From: Hydrangea macrophylla
Lineage: Eukaryota > Streptophyta > Magnoliopsida > Cornales > Hydrangeaceae
NCBI GenBank assembly: GCA_033977485.1
Contig: CM066982.1
Location: forward strand, 35,566,218-35,630,217
Length of the DNA stretch: 64,000 bases
Reading direction: 5' to 3'
Below are positions 43,801 through 59,000 of this stretch, piece after piece. Each line of letters starts with the position of its first letter. Within the stretch, counting starts at the first letter, position 1. The translations under genes were made by a program, and so were the position numbers. The notes below the pieces were generated by a model that saw only the letters and a list, made by a program, of their open reading frames with translations, ran no database searches and had not been told where the DNA came from.

Positions 43801-46800
43801 TAATGGTCCTTAAGACTTGAGAAAAGAAAAGAAATATAAAAAACAAAATAACTTCCAACACTCTGTGCTTATGGAGAGAAACGAACAATAGATTTACACA
43901 GATTTTTGAGCTCTTACCTTTTATAGATTCTTTTTGTAAGAATTTCTTGATGATCAAGGCTATAGTGTTGTATATTTTGGTGCATACATCCTATTATTAC
44001 TTTCCAAAAAAGGTGGTCAATAAATAAGGTTCAAGCAAAGGAACCAGATCCAACAAGAAAAGTACACCAACCAATCAAACTATTTTGTTTTGTGAGAAGG
44101 CAACAATTGTTTAAAATTCCAGCAAAAGCAGACCTGAAGTGTAGGAAAGAATATTGACTCAATCAATGCAGGTTTGTGGTAACCTATCTGAGGAGCAACA
44201 TCTCGTACCATCTCCAGATAAGGATCCTGAAGAAAAAAGGCAAAAACAAAATGGGGCATTTTAGAAAATAAAAATAACGAGGGGGGAAAAAGATAAGAAT
44301 CTATAGACACGAAGGTTATTAAACTGCAAAGAACAAAGTGTAAACGAGGATAATTTGCAATATTTAAATACCAAGAAATCAAGACCTACTGCTCACAATT
44401 GCTGGCATCATCTCCTCATAGTATACAATGGAAAAAATGCGGAGATATACATGGGAGGTACACCGTACCTACATTAATAATAAAATTCAAGCAAGAAAAA
44501 CCTAATTGAATCATCGTAGCAACTAACAAATTTTGTTGCCCCAAGATTCCTTGGACGATTTTGGCAATCCGACCGACAACTATAAAACTCATTCACTGAT
44601 AACAGTGGCTGGTTGTCCAATTTAATGACTACTATCAGTATACATAAAGTTCCACATGCTAGTTTTGGCACAATAGTAGAATGTGCAGAAAGAAATGAAA
44701 AACCATTTTCTTAAACATGCTAGTTTTAAGCCTTTTAAATAATATAAAAGCCAGCAGTTTGTTGATCAAGTGGCTTCTCTTGAAGGAAAAATATATAAAC
44801 CAGCCGTTTCATTCAGCCATACATGAACCGGTGATCTGCCTAACCACTATCAAAACCAGATTCACCATCTAAGCTAGGCAGCACATATAAGTCACTATGG
44901 CCGGACAAACACATCAAAATATGTGCTCTAATTATTTATTAATTTGTTCTGAGGACACAGCAAGATAACAAGAAAAGGAACAAATCAATAATTTCATGCG
45001 AAGCATGCGTGAGATCATGTGTTACAGGTTTGGTTTTTTGCATTTAAAGCTAGTCTAGGATAGTCATATTGATGGTCGTCTTTGCACATATTTCCTAAGT
45101 TTTATGAGTGATGGGTAATTTGGGAATATAAAGGTTTGTGGGACATCAAGACGTGCTACTATTGTAGTTCAATATCCTATTTTTTAGGTGAAACTGTTAC
45201 TGGATTATGTCCTAGTTGCTCTAAAATAATCTTTAGTAGTCAAAGTGAACAAATATAGTGTTTTAAGACTTGAGCTCCGTGATCAATAATGCATTAAGTA
45301 TAAGAACGATAATCCGATAATAAGGTGCTTTAAAGACTGGTACCACGCACATCGGTGGGTTACAGGAAAGTCGCGATAACGTTGATAACAAAACGATCAT
45401 ATCCGTCGGTCCAGTTCTCGTGTTTCGTTCGTATGATCAGTTCAGGAAAGAGTAATGAGTTCTATGATGCTGAAATGTCACTGTAGCCATACGGGCAACG
45501 GCGGCAAGAGTAGTCGTACTTTGTCGGTACCGTTCATTGTGGATGCCATTGTGGCCAATGGGGCAATAGTGGCAAGGTTAGTTGGTACTGTCTTGTTCAG
45601 TTGTTGAGATGGTTAACAGGCCATTTGGGCAGAGATGTCAAGTAAGTGGCCATTTGGGGCAGTAATGACAAGTTAACCAAGGTTGAAGGAATAAGATTGG
45701 GGTTACTATAAGGCCGTTAGGGTAGAGATGTCGAGTAAGTGACCATTTGGGGCAGTGATGACAAGAGGGTAACCTAACGACCGTAAGCCAACGATATTCC
45801 AAGGCCAACGGCACTTGTGCCGGATGCATGCAAAGTGTCAAGTCGGTAAAAAGATTGGACCTGTGGTCCAAAGTAAAGTTGAGTTGGTAAAGATTGGACA
45901 AGTAGTCCAAAAGTGATGTCGAGATCAGCCAGATTGGTCAGTCGTGTTTTCAAAGTCAAAAGTCAAAGTATGTGGTTGAACGTTTCCTAACGTACGTAAT
46001 ACGTCGAGATTGAGATTAAGCGGGACTTAATCATAATGTTTGAAACGAATGAAAAGGAATGGTTTACTTTTCTTAATGGATTAACAAATGTTTTCTGAGC
46101 CTGTTTAAGTACAGTAGGTTTACTCACTCGGCTTGTATTCAAGCTGACGACTTTCATGTCCTGGACAATCGAATGTCCAGATCTTGCAGAGGCTGACTAT
46201 CCAGCAAAGGAGGAGTATGCCGAGGAGGGCTACGGCTTCGCAAGCTAGATGGAAGAGTTGAACAGTTATTTTTATTTTTTTATTTTTTTTTTAAACTTAC
46301 CTGGATCCGGACTGGATACACACACACCCCACACACACGCACACCCCAGCCCAACCCAACCCCAAAGCCCCACACTGGCCCACAGCAAAGCCCAACAAGG
46401 GCCACTCATTCCGACTGAAGAATAAGTTAATAACTGCGGGGGCAAGCAACTAGAATCCCCATAGGGGATTCGAACCCTCTCCCTCCCCACTGAGAAGAGA
46501 GAGACTATGCCAATTGGGCTACAGCCCGCTCGGCGAGTTGAAGAATCTTAGTTTCATTTATCTTTTGTTTATGTTGAGGCACTAGGTGCCAGACTTTCAT
46601 TTGTTGTAAGGCTTTATGCCTATGATGCTATTATCTTTCCTCTTACCCTTTCTGTGAGGTTGTAATAATGATGTTTAAGACTCTGATGTTATATTAAGTA
46701 TGCTTAGAACCACCAATGTCTAATATTATTGTTTTCATTACTGTCTTTTTATTGATGTCTTGGTTCCTGTATGTTGTGGACAATCATGCGATCTCAACTT

Positions 46801-49705
46801 GCCACATGTCTACCGGGCCAAAAGAGAATGTTTTAAAATTTTCCTATTTTGGCTACTCCGGGATGTGACACTATGCGTTTCGATACTTGGGAAAGAATGG
46901 TTGGTTACACTACGAGTTTGATAAGTTTTCAAAAATGGTACTTCAGCCATGTCGTAGCAGTCCAGAGGTTGAAGCCAACCTCTAATCAATCAGACCCATG
47001 TGATCGATCAGACAGTACCTTTAGGCACATGCAGTATTCTTATGATGTAATAGTTGACGTAGGAACTTTTTGTAATACATTATGTTTGTTGGGATTGTGC
47101 CCGCAAACCAATTACATTATTAGACATTTTGATCTTAATATATTTATGGATATCAGTTTTACATTATGTTATGTAGTTTTCAGTGAAACACAGGGCTGAT
47201 GGTTCTATTGAGCGATACAAAGCCCGTCTTGTTGCAAAGGGCTTTACTAAAACTTATGGGGTGGATAATCAAGAGACATTTGCACCGGTTGCTAAGATGA
47301 ACTCAGTTAGGATTCTTCTCACTTGCAGTAAATCTAGATTGGCCCCTTCACCAGTTTGATGTGAAGAATGCTTTCGTACACGGTGATGCCTCCTGGGTTT
47401 GAGGACTCCAAGACAGAAGGGAAGGTATGTAGACTCAGGAAGTCATTATACGGACTCAAACAATCCCTACGGAGTTGGTTTGAGAGGTTTACTCAGGCAA
47501 TGCTTAGATATGGCTTCAAGCATAGTCATGCTGATCACACTCTGTTCATTAAGCATTCCTCATAGGGTAAGACCACCGCCCTCATAGTATATGTTGATGA
47601 TATTGTACTTACAGGGGATGATTTGGAGGAAATGCAACGATTAAAGAATTATTTGGCCACAGAGTTCGAAATAAAGGATTTGGGAGCTCTAAAGTATTTT
47701 TTGGGGATTGAAGTTGCTAGATCGAAGCACGGGATATATATCTCCCAAAGGAAGTATATCCTTGACCTTTTGAAGGAGACGGGGATGCTAGGGAGTAGAG
47801 CTTGTGACACTCCTATAGATCCATATCAGAAACTTAGCGATGACAGTAGTGGAACAGCATTTGATAAGGGGAGATATCAGAGATTGGTAGGTAAACTCAT
47901 CTATTTGTCTCATACATGTCCCGACATCGCATTTGCAGTGAGTGTGGTTAGCAAATTTATGCATGCTCTGCGTGAGACTCATCTGGAGGCTGTCTTTCGG
48001 ATACTTTGGTACTTAAAGTCCGCTCCGGGAAAGGGCTTGTACTTTGCCAAGCATGATCATCTTAGGGTGGAAGCCTATACTGATGCAGATTGGGCTAGCT
48101 CAGTAACTGATAGTAGGTCCACCTCGAGATACTCTACCTTTGTAGGAGGTAATTTAATTACTTGGAGAAGTAAGAAGCAAAATGTAGTAGCACGGTCTAG
48201 TGCAGAGGCAGAGTTCAGGGCAATGGCCCAAGGCAGTTGTGAACTTTTGTGGATTAAGTCCTTCCTGAAGGATATGAGGTTGGATTTGACAGGACCTATG
48301 AGACTATATTGTGACAATAAAGCTGCTATCAAAATAGCTCATAATCCAGTACAGCATGATCTTACCAAGCATGTCGAGATTGATAGGCACTTTATTAAAG
48401 AAAATCTAAACAATGGTACAATGTGCACTCCTTTTGTGAAGACTGACAAGCAATTGGCAGATATTCTTACCAAAGGGGTTGGGAGTAGACTGTTTCACTC
48501 CGCTCTTAGCTGGGCATGAGGGACATCTTCGTACCAGCTTGAGGGGGAGTGTTGGAAGTTATTTAATTGTTTATATTTCTTTTCTTTTCTTAAGTCTTAA
48601 GGAGCATTATGTAATTTCTTTATTATTATTCCATTTAATATAAAAGAGGTCTGACAAGTTGTCAACCCTAAGCTTTGCCAAAATAGTATTCAAAAGTTCT
48701 ATCCGTTCATTCTTTAATCCAAGTGTTCTCGAACTGATCCAAAGATCGCAAAGGTATTGATATATATATATATATTTGTATTATATATATATATATATAT
48801 TACTGTATGATGATTGTAAACAACACAAACGAGAAGTAGATCTGTTTTGAATTAAATTTTAAACAGCACCTTATTCCGCTGCGCACTGGAACCAGTTTTC
48901 CAACAGTTATGTTTAGCTTAACTCTAATTAGTTTATAGTTTAAGTTATGTCATGGACAATTCGGTATTCAACTTGCCACGACCTACCAATCCAAAAAGGA
49001 AATTTCAAATTTTACCTATTTTTGCTATGTCGGGGCGTGACACTTTCAAAATAGTTTGTCATGTGGCTAAACACTTCACAAAATTCTACTCCTTTAAGTA
49101 CTATTCTCAGGGTATGTTCACCTTCTATTTTAGCCCAAAAGCTTAGAACATTAATCCTAATCAACCTAACTCATTACCTTACCCTTCAACCATTATATTT
49201 TAACACCAAAAACCTTAAAGCATAGCTATCCAAGACTTCTGAGAAACCAAATTTTGCAACCTACCAATACTAAGAAGAAGCCAATTTCAATTGCCCATTC
49301 ATCCCCAAACTCTACTCCTTTCTTGCAACCCTTTGTAACTCTAAACTACTCAAAGCACACCATTAGATGACTTCACTCTAAGTTTCACAAAATTGTTTAA
49401 TATAGTAGAGTGAGATACATTCTTGAAATTTATCTTCTATGTGATAAAGTGTAGTAAAGTAAATGAGCGTGGTGCCAAGTTGGTCACTAAAAGTGATATT
49501 TTTCAAATCTCTTAAGAGGAACCATGTGACAACAACTGATAGAGATGACACATAGGCAAGTAGGGTCACGCCTATATTAACCGGAGTTGTCTCCTCCAGT
49601 GAGTGTCTGTGTCGACGCCGGTACGACACAGATCCCCACACGAGATACGTGTTGGACTTGTTCCACTCTCGGAGCCATAAAACCCCTGCTGAGATTGCCA
49701 TGGCC

Positions 49706-49743
<38 letters not shown>

Positions 49744-49813
49744 TGTGTCGGAACTTGGTCGATACAAAAAGAGAGCGCTTCACGAAGAGAGAGATCATCG
49801 CTGAATGACAATT

Positions 49814-49856
<43 letters not shown>

Positions 49857-52800
49857 GGAGGGAGGGAGGGGGGCAGCGGCTAACACAAACCCTAAACCTC
49901 TTTCATGTTTTTACATATACATAAATAGGTAAATATATACATATACTTGTAATAGTTAGTTTATTATATGTCTTACATATTTACTAGTTTACCCCAAAGG
50001 TATTTTTATTGCAAAAACAGCCATAAAGAAATTCATACCTTCAAAATTATCACCCATTAGTCTAATAACTTTTATACATACCCCTAGACTTTATTTAATT
50101 TGACTTAGTACTAAATTTCCAGTGTTTGTTTTGTCTTGTTAAATGTTCCCCGTACCCGTACACAAAATTTGGATCCTTTATGGCCAAGTTTCCTTATCCT
50201 AATAAATATTTGGGAGTCTACCGAGTCCGACTTCCGGATACATAGTCGTGCCCGACGCACATACCCGAGTCCTAGTAACATAGGGTCATGCGATGTGGGA
50301 TCAGTTGCTAGCACTTTGGCAGCCATGTTCCATGGTCCAAGTACCTAACATTAAAAATTCCGAACTAAAATTTTAACATTGGGTATTTTTTGGAGATCCT
50401 TCTTTTCAAGAACCTAGTTTTTTGGCACTTGTGTGTGCTGCACATGTACATGGATTGCGCCCCTCTGACACATTGTTTGCACTTAAATTTCGTTTTTACC
50501 CAAAAAAAAAATCACTTTTTGAAGAAAATGATCCAACTATGTTGACCAACAACTCCCTCACTTCTTGGATCCTTGTCTAATTTCCAGAACCACAAAGCTT
50601 AAGACAACACATATGACAGAAGAATGCCTAAACCAATGTACAACTATCCCAATTTTACTACCATAGCAACTACACAACAAAGGAAGCTAAGAACTCAAAA
50701 TCCACGTCTCTACACAATTACCATACACCTTGAGTTCATGCCCAACTGGTTCACCAAACGTTTAAACCAATGAATAAATGATGATTAACCCATATACCAG
50801 CGCATTATTTGACTCAACAAGATCATCCAATCTCCAAGGTTACCAATTCATGAATCATATTGCAGCAGAAATTTACCAGTTAAGCACTAGTCTATTGTGC
50901 AATAAAAGCAATGATATATTGATAAGAACAATGATAATGGGGAAAAAACAACATTTTAATACTAGAATGAACCTGGTCAATTGCACATGGAATCAAGCAG
51001 CGGAGATTATCTTTGCCAAGAAAGAGGTGAGGAAATGAACTAGAAAACGATGGAGCAGCCTGCAGTCATGCAGATATTTTTCGATCAATGAACCAATTCA
51101 CATTGGAAAACTAGAGACAACAAGAAAGGTGCTATGCGTATTGGTTTTGCTGCTTCCACCAAAGCATGACATCATTGACAATGAAATGATGCAGCGAGGA
51201 GCAAATTAATACAGTATCTTCTTGCACTGTTTTCTTTGGATCAGAGGAGATAACTACTTTACAAAGAAGATAGAATCTCAAAAGCCAAACAAGATGAATA
51301 ACAATGAATAACTATTTAAATTGTCTCAAGACCTAACCAGTAACCACTAACATATGATGTGAAATATACTAGTCTAACAAGAAATGATAGCCCTACTGAT
51401 CACTTTTTTGGTAAGTAAGACCCTCTAAAACTTCAGACTCAAAGTTTGCACCCTAAGTGTGTATCAAAGGTTATACTTGAACAGGATGGTTTGTCAATTT
51501 TACCATAATGAACCTCTCAAAAATAAGTAACCATTGATTTTACCCTATTCTAACAAGCAACTTGCAGCAAAGGTAATGAAGTTCTAAAAGTATTGTTGAT
51601 AAATTAATAAATACATGATTTCAAGCCCTTACCAAAAATATGATGCAAAACATACAAGCACAACAAAAAATTAGATCCCTACCACTTTTTTCTAAAGATT
51701 AAGATCTCAAGAACTTCAACCAATCAAAATTCTCACGTACGGTGCAACGAAGATTATACCTTAACACGCAGAATACCTATCTTTCCAATATGATCTTCAG
51801 CATTGATCCTGAATAGAGGAAGTACCTATATGACACCAGCCACACTCTGTTACAGGTTCAAAAGCTTACATCGGATGAATGGTTTGACAAAAATGCACAA
51901 AAGGAACAGATCAAGTAAAAGTACGAACAAATTATTATGCTCCCTAAAAACGACATCACAACCATGAATCACCTTATTGCATTTGAGACGCATTGCAAAC
52001 TTCACCATATTCTCGTAGAATGCGCTGCATAAAAAGGCCCATGTTAGAGCGCACAATTAGCCAACAGTGCAAACTTGTGCCCCATTCATGTTCGTTAGTG
52101 ATATTATTCACTACCCCGGAAAAAACAAAGAGTTCACGTAAACAACCTTGAAAGTTGCTATTTGTAACCAACCAAATCAGTTCCAAAATTAACTTCTCAA
52201 CACAAACCTTACTTCCTCAAAGTTAGCAACGAGATTACCATTTTACTATGCAATGGCCCAACAAAATCAGTTCCAAAATTAACTTCTTATCACCAACCTT
52301 ACTTCCTCAAAGTTAGCAGAGAGGTTTCCTAATTTACTATGCAATGGCCCCTATTACACACAATTGCTAAAGCTACTAAGAATAGTAATTGTAAACTCTT
52401 TTCATCAAGAAGGAAACCCACGATGGAAACCAACATAAAGCTTGTCTGGAAGAAAGTGAAGAAATATTCTGGGAACTCTCAAGACTTCTGGCTGTATAGC
52501 TAGTGTTTGAAAAGATAGTGTAGTGTTTTGATCTTACAAAACCAGGTATGGGTTTCCACTTTATATTGACATCGAGAACAAATATTTTAAGGTTTTGTAA
52601 TATGTTCTTTGCTTTCAAGTCTCTGCAATTGCTTTTTAATGGAGTTGTTCAGTCCTTGTGCAAGGTTTTCTAAAGAGTGATCTATGCCTTTCAGCTCAAG
52701 GTTTTTAAAATCAGGATCCTAGGTGGGATCCTAGGATCGGATCGAGGATCGTAAGATCCTACAAAAACTTCAAAAATGGCACATTTTATCTAGGTTTGAT

Positions 52801-55768
52801 ATTTTATTCATTTAATGCTACGTCATCATTTCTTCTACTTGAACCCCAATGAACCTTATGAACCATAAGCCCCTACCCTCATCCTCCACCACATAATCCC
52901 CATGTACTAGAAAGACAAAAATCAAATATCTCTTCATCACTCACTATCCTAACACCATCCCCTAAATCTAGGGTACTTCCAAGTACACATCTCACTTTAT
53001 GTCACTCACAAATCCAACCTTATCTCTTCATCACTCACAACCCCAACACATTCCCACAATCAAGGGATGTACACTAGGTACAAATCACCTATATCTCCAT
53101 TAATCCATCACCTTTATGTCGCCCCACCTCCACACTCCACCTTTCTCCACCACACACATCACCTCACACCCAAACCACATGTGTATATGTGTGTGTAAGC
53201 CTAGGTGTATTAGTGTATGAAGGATCCCCCTATAAATACCCCCCTTTTCCCCTCACTTTCTCTTCACAATTCTCTTCACTCTCTTCTCCCCCCAAGGTGA
53301 CTCCGAAGTTAAACGAGGAAGCAGCGAAACGAGTCATAAATCAACTCTCACACAACACACAGAAAATCAGAGAAGGATTAGAGAGAAAAACAGAGAGAGA
53401 AAAGCTCCATAGCCATAGCCAAAAGCTTGGCTTATTTCTTGAAAACCTCTACACACTTCACCTCCACTCTCGGTGAGCATATCAACTCACTCACCATGTA
53501 TATTAAAGTGTTCTTATAGCTTATTTAGGACTACATGCTATATATATATTTGTATGTGTATATATGGTGCAAAATGTGAATAAATGTTAAGCTCTGCTTG
53601 TGTAACATTTATCTCCACATTTATTATGTACTTAACATTTATTCATAATGATCCCCACGGCAATTATTACATCACTAGAGTTTGGGCAACAAAGCCACTT
53701 ACAATTATAGTCTTAATTACATATTGCTCAAAGACAATTTATTACATGATAGAAACATAAGTAAAAGCCTTCTTGGGGGGTACTTGTGCCTTTAACTAGC
53801 ATAGCCATAATCTTCAAGGTTATCTCCACCCGGGAAATCTGGACGTGGGCTTGTCTAGGGCATAAAACACCATCTGCTTGAATACAAGCCAAGTGAGCAT
53901 ATAAACATATACGCACAATGTATATAAAAGTAAACTTAAAGTCATCGTGGTTTAGCATTTTAAAATACAATTAATAGTTTATTCAAGACGTCGTCTAAAA
54001 GAGAGAGATGAAGTATAGATAAACATGCGAGCATAACAGATTAACATATACTTGCCTTCATCATTCTCAACATATGTACAATAAAGTATGTGACCGTGCA
54101 TGAACAATGAAACCCCCGCTCATGCCGACTCTTTTCCTTTGACCACACTTGCCCAAAACATCATATCTTAGGACACATCATAACATAACATCGTGGCTCT
54201 TGTTATCATACTAGGATAAGTACTTATGATAACATCGAGGCTCTTGTTATCATATTAGGATAACATCATTCTCTGGATTGTTTCGTAACATCGTGGCTCT
54301 TGTTATTGGTCTGGGATAAGTACTTGTGATAACATCGTGGCTCTCTAATATTACCCATGGTTCTGACCCATATTATGCATGCTGACATTGACCTCATGAT
54401 GTTCATAGAGTCAACATGAATTCATTTACAGGAACTAAGCATGAAGTCTTACAAACGTGTATAGTAAACAGGGACTGAAATGTCAGTTTTGAAAACTTAT
54501 TGAAACGTGTCATGTGACCAACCATTCTCTTCCATTTTTCATATTGATCGCGGATATATAAAAATTACTCCCTCCGTCCCATTTTATGTGTCCCTCTCAG
54601 GGAATCCAACTATTTAAGGGAACAAAAAGAATTTGGGAAATTAAGTAAAATTTGCATACTAATTTAGGAAAGTGGACAACAATTTTGGGACATCCCAAAA
54701 AGGAAAGGGGGACACATAAAATGGGACGGAGGGAGTATGTCTTTAACGCTATGATTGGGAGTTTAGGAGAGAAAAGAAAAGAAGAGAAAGTCATAAGTGA
54801 GGAGAGAAAAGAAGAGAAGAGAAATGATGGTGTTTTCTTTCATCTTGATTGGAAGTTGAGGAGAGAAGAGAAAGTAACTTTCTTTCCCCTTGATTGCAAG
54901 TTGAGAAGAAAAGAAAAGAAAAGAAAAAAAAATAAGTTACCATTCTACCCATCAATAACTTGGACTAACAAACCCTCATACACTCACGCCATACATACCT
55001 AGGAAAGTAAACTGGCAATGGAAGGTTTGGTTGTCGCTGGTTTTCTAAGCTGTGTTTTGTTTTTATTTTTATAATATATGTATGTGTATTATAATACAAG
55101 CCCTAGGACTTAGATGGAATTACAATTAGGTAAGACTAAACTAGAAGGGTATAGTGGGTATTAGGAAGTATTAATTAATCCTCACTTTCTTTTCTCTCCT
55201 TTTCTTCCCAATTTGGAGAGAAAGAAATTGAAAGAAAGTGAGGGTTAGTTTTCTCTCCCTTTCTCTCCTTTTCTCTCCTCATTAAAACTCGCAATCGAGA
55301 GAAAGCGAGAGAAAGTGAGGTACTTTCTCTCCCTTTCTCTTCTTTCTCTCATATTTTAAACTCCCAATCATAGCGTAAGGCTACTTTTGGCCCTCCAAAA
55401 CTGGAGATACTGCCATTTCACAAAAACTTTAAAAGCTCGGTTCATTGCCATACTTATGTAATTTGAAAAATTGTTTTAAACCAAGCTAATATAGGTACTA
55501 AGCTACCATTTTCCATTCACGGAACTCGTTTTCATCAACATTTATGAAAATCACATTTTTGCACCATATATACACATATACAAATATATACATATACATA
55601 TCAGTGTTCTAAAATCGGCCTAGGCGGTTGCGTAGGCGCTAGGTGGTACCCGGCCACCGCGACTTTCCCCTATTCGTTTGCTAAAATCGGCCAGGAGATT
55701 AGTCGGGAGTTAGGCGGGGCTAGACGGGGCTGGGTAAGAGTGTATTTTAGTAAAATAAAAGAGAAAAA

Positions 55769-55807
<39 letters not shown>

Positions 55808-56046
55808 CTGTCGACTGCCAAGAAGAAGAAGAAGAAGAAGAAGAAAAAGAAGAAGAAGAAGAAAGAGAAAGAGGTACATACCTTCTGAATTAGGGTTTCT
55901 AATTTTTGATTTCTCAAATAATCAAAATCAAATTAGGGTTTTGAAATTGGGGGTTTCCTTGTATCTTCTCTCTTCAGATCTGCTCTGCTCCACTGCTCCG
56001 GTGATATGTTTATGTGTTCGTCAAGTGTGTGCGAGTGTGTGTCGTC

Positions 56047-56085
<39 letters not shown>

Positions 56086-59000
56086 TGTGCGAGAGTGTGT
56101 CGTGTGACGCAATGAGTGTGTTGTGTGTCTCTGTGTGTTGTTGTGTGGACTGAGATTTACTAAATGTAAAATGTGTATATATTCACTTGAGGTTTATGGA
56201 AATTATTAATACATCCCATATAGTTTTACAAATATTAAAAATCTTCTTCAATCATTACTTATTTTCAAACACCACCACATAATTGTTATATCTATCTATT
56301 CTTTGAACCCCAAATCTATAATTATTTCTAAATAACTCCACATAACATGTATATATATCCACTATGTTACTATTTTTATTAATAAAAAAAAATTCCACCT
56401 AGGCATCCGCCTAGGCCCCTAGGCGCTAGGTCCCCCCTCCACAGCCCGACTAGCGCCTAGTGATTTTTAGAACATTGTATATATATATAGCATGTTGTCC
56501 TAAAAAAGCTATAAGAACACTTAAATGCACATGGTGAGTGAGTTGATATGCTCACCGAGAGTAGAGGTGAAGTGTGTAGAGGTTTTGAAGAAACAAGCCA
56601 AGCTTTTGGCTATGGCTATGGCTATGGCTATGGAGCTTTTCTCTCTCTGTTTTTCTATCTAATCCTTCTCTGATTTTGTGTGTTGTGTGAGAGTGAGAGG
56701 GAGTAGAGAGTGAAGAGAAAGTGAGGGGAAAAGGGAGGTATTTATAGGGTGTCCTTCACACACTAATACACCTAGGCTTACACACACCCTAAGAAGCACG
56801 AGTGCTTCAAAAATGGTGCCGCACGCGCACTTAGTGCGTATGGAGTGCGAGTGCGGCTGGAGTGCGCCTTAGTGCGCGTGTAGTGCGTGTGGACTCCATG
56901 TGAGTGCTTGGTTGTGCTCGAGTGCGGCAGAGTGCGTCGTGAGTGCGTCCCGACACTCCGTGAGTGCGGCGACATCTGATTTTTTTTTTATTTTTTATTT
57001 ATTTAATTTTTTTTATACGGGGTTTCTTACATTATTATTACAACATTTGGGGTTCATATTACAAATATATAAAGAAAGGAGAAGTAAATATAGGTTGAGA
57101 TACAATCGCACCTTCACAAACTCACAAATCAGTGCTTGTTGGGGATCGTCTCTCCGGCTAGGGCTCACGTTGCAGCACGATGTCCGAATCTCTGCCTCTC
57201 TGTTCGTCTCTCTCCCCTCTCTCTGTTCCGTCTCTCTATTTCACACACACACACACACTAACTCTCTATCTATCTCACGGTTTGTAGCGGCGCAGCTTTG
57301 CGCTGATTCTTGATCGATCGAGATCTACTCTCTCCCTCTCTCTTCAAGATCTTCTCTATCTTTGTCCGTGATATCCAAGTTTGGTTCTCTCACTCTGTTT
57401 GTTATTTCTTTTCATTCTTTTTTTTTTGGTAGTCATCTGTTTGTTATTTCTATGATTCCTTGTATGTTTTTTATTCTCTCATTGTTGTTTTCTTGCTAGT
57501 TTAATTACATTGTTTATTAGTAAACAAGTAATTTATGTGTATTTTGTGTTTTAATTACAAAAAAAAAAAAAAATAGTAGAATATTTTGTATATACTATAT
57601 AGTAATATATAAAATATATTTTTAATAATTTACACAAGTACCCCTGCCGCACGCGCACTGGTGATTTTGGGGAAATTGCCGAACTCTCCGCACTCGCGTC
57701 CCCGCATCCGCACTGGTGCTTCCTAGCACACACCTATACACATGTGGTTTGGGTGTGAGGTGAGGTGTGTGGTGGAGAAAGGTGGAGTGTGGAGGTGGGT
57801 GACATAAAGGTGATGGATTGATGGAGACAAAGGTGATTTGTACCTAGTGTACATCCCTTGATTGTGGGAATGTGTTGGGGTTGTGAGTGATGAAGAGATA
57901 AGGTTGGATTTGTGAGTGACATAAAGTGAGATGTGTACTTGGAAGTACCCTAGATTTAGGGGATGGTGTTGGGATAGTGAGTGATGAAGAGATATTTGAT
58001 TTTTGTCTTTCTAGTACATGCGGATTATGTGGTGGAGGATGAGGGTAGGGGCTTAAGCTTCATAAGGTTCATTGGGGTTCAAGTAGAAGAAATGATGAAG
58101 TAGCATTAAATGGGTAGATTGGATGGCATAGGCTAGATTTGTCTCTCTAGATCCATGTGTAGAACTGAGTGGAGGGAAAGTTACTTAGAAGTTAGGGGTT
58201 TCATAAGGTTCAAAGGAGGAAAACAAAAATGACTATGTTAAATAAGCACAATTAAAATAACATCACTATTCAAAATATATAATAAAAAAAATAAAAAAGA
58301 GATGTATTTTATTGAAATAAAATACAGGGTATAAAATACAGGGGGTTACACATTCTTTACTTATTCTCAAATCTCGATCATGGGGTCTTGGATCTGCATT
58401 GTGTAATCAATTAAGTCTGATAATGTCCTTCGATAGTTATGTTATTTTTGCATGATGCCAAAGGTTTTTGTTGTTTATTCTTTTTTCTCAGTTTTCCTTC
58501 CTTTTTACTTTTTGCTACATAGTTCTTTGATGCTCTTGAGTTATGCGCTTCCTGTGTACATGGGTGCATCCCCTTTGGTGCCTTTTCAATGCAATACAAT
58601 TACCTATCCATAAATATATATATATATATATATGTGGTGTTAGTTTAGCCTATGTAGGGCATTGGACATACTCAACTACTTTTGTGATACACTGATACTA
58701 TGGAAAGCAGCAATTCTCAAGCTTGCACCCACGTTTAGAAGCCATAGGCAGTCACACAACTACAACTGGCTTATAAGTTATAGAGTAATGCTATGCTTCC
58801 CAAATTTTGAATCCCAAATACATGTGGCAGTGGGCTCACTAAATTTTGATTGGATGAGGTTGAAGTGGTACCATCATTGTTGAAGGTGGTCCCACTGCCA
58901 CATGTATTTGGGAAGCATTTGGGATTCAAAATTGGGGAAGCATAGCATTAGTCCACTTATAACTTATAAGGGCATCGTATTTAAGCTCTTGGCTTATAGC

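Larger units (their letters stand above)
55550..58115 (-). repeat. Right arm of the long inverted repeat, with nested insertions
   Basis: Reverse complement of 52785-53600, interrupted by a MITE-like element (55604-56475) and a GC-rich insertion (about 56791-57724). Confidence 0.8.

Noticed and set aside
46464..46525. Functional tRNA gene
   Set aside because: Boxes A and B are present, but there is no complete cloverleaf; the A-rich tail and duplication show a SINE.
40668..46869. One large Ty3 LTR from TGTAACGCCC to GGGATGTGACA with insertions
   Set aside because: TrpRS exon 7 (44134-44226) lies between, so these are separate remnants in introns 7 and 6.
49572..49886. Overlapping 104-, 129- and 73-codon frames rich in Ser-Leu
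   Set aside because: Products of (GA/CT)n microsatellites read in several frames.
55740..56153. 137-codon frame with Arg/Lys and Cys/Val runs
   Set aside because: Translation of (GA)n, (GAA)n and (GT)n microsatellites within a MITE-like element.
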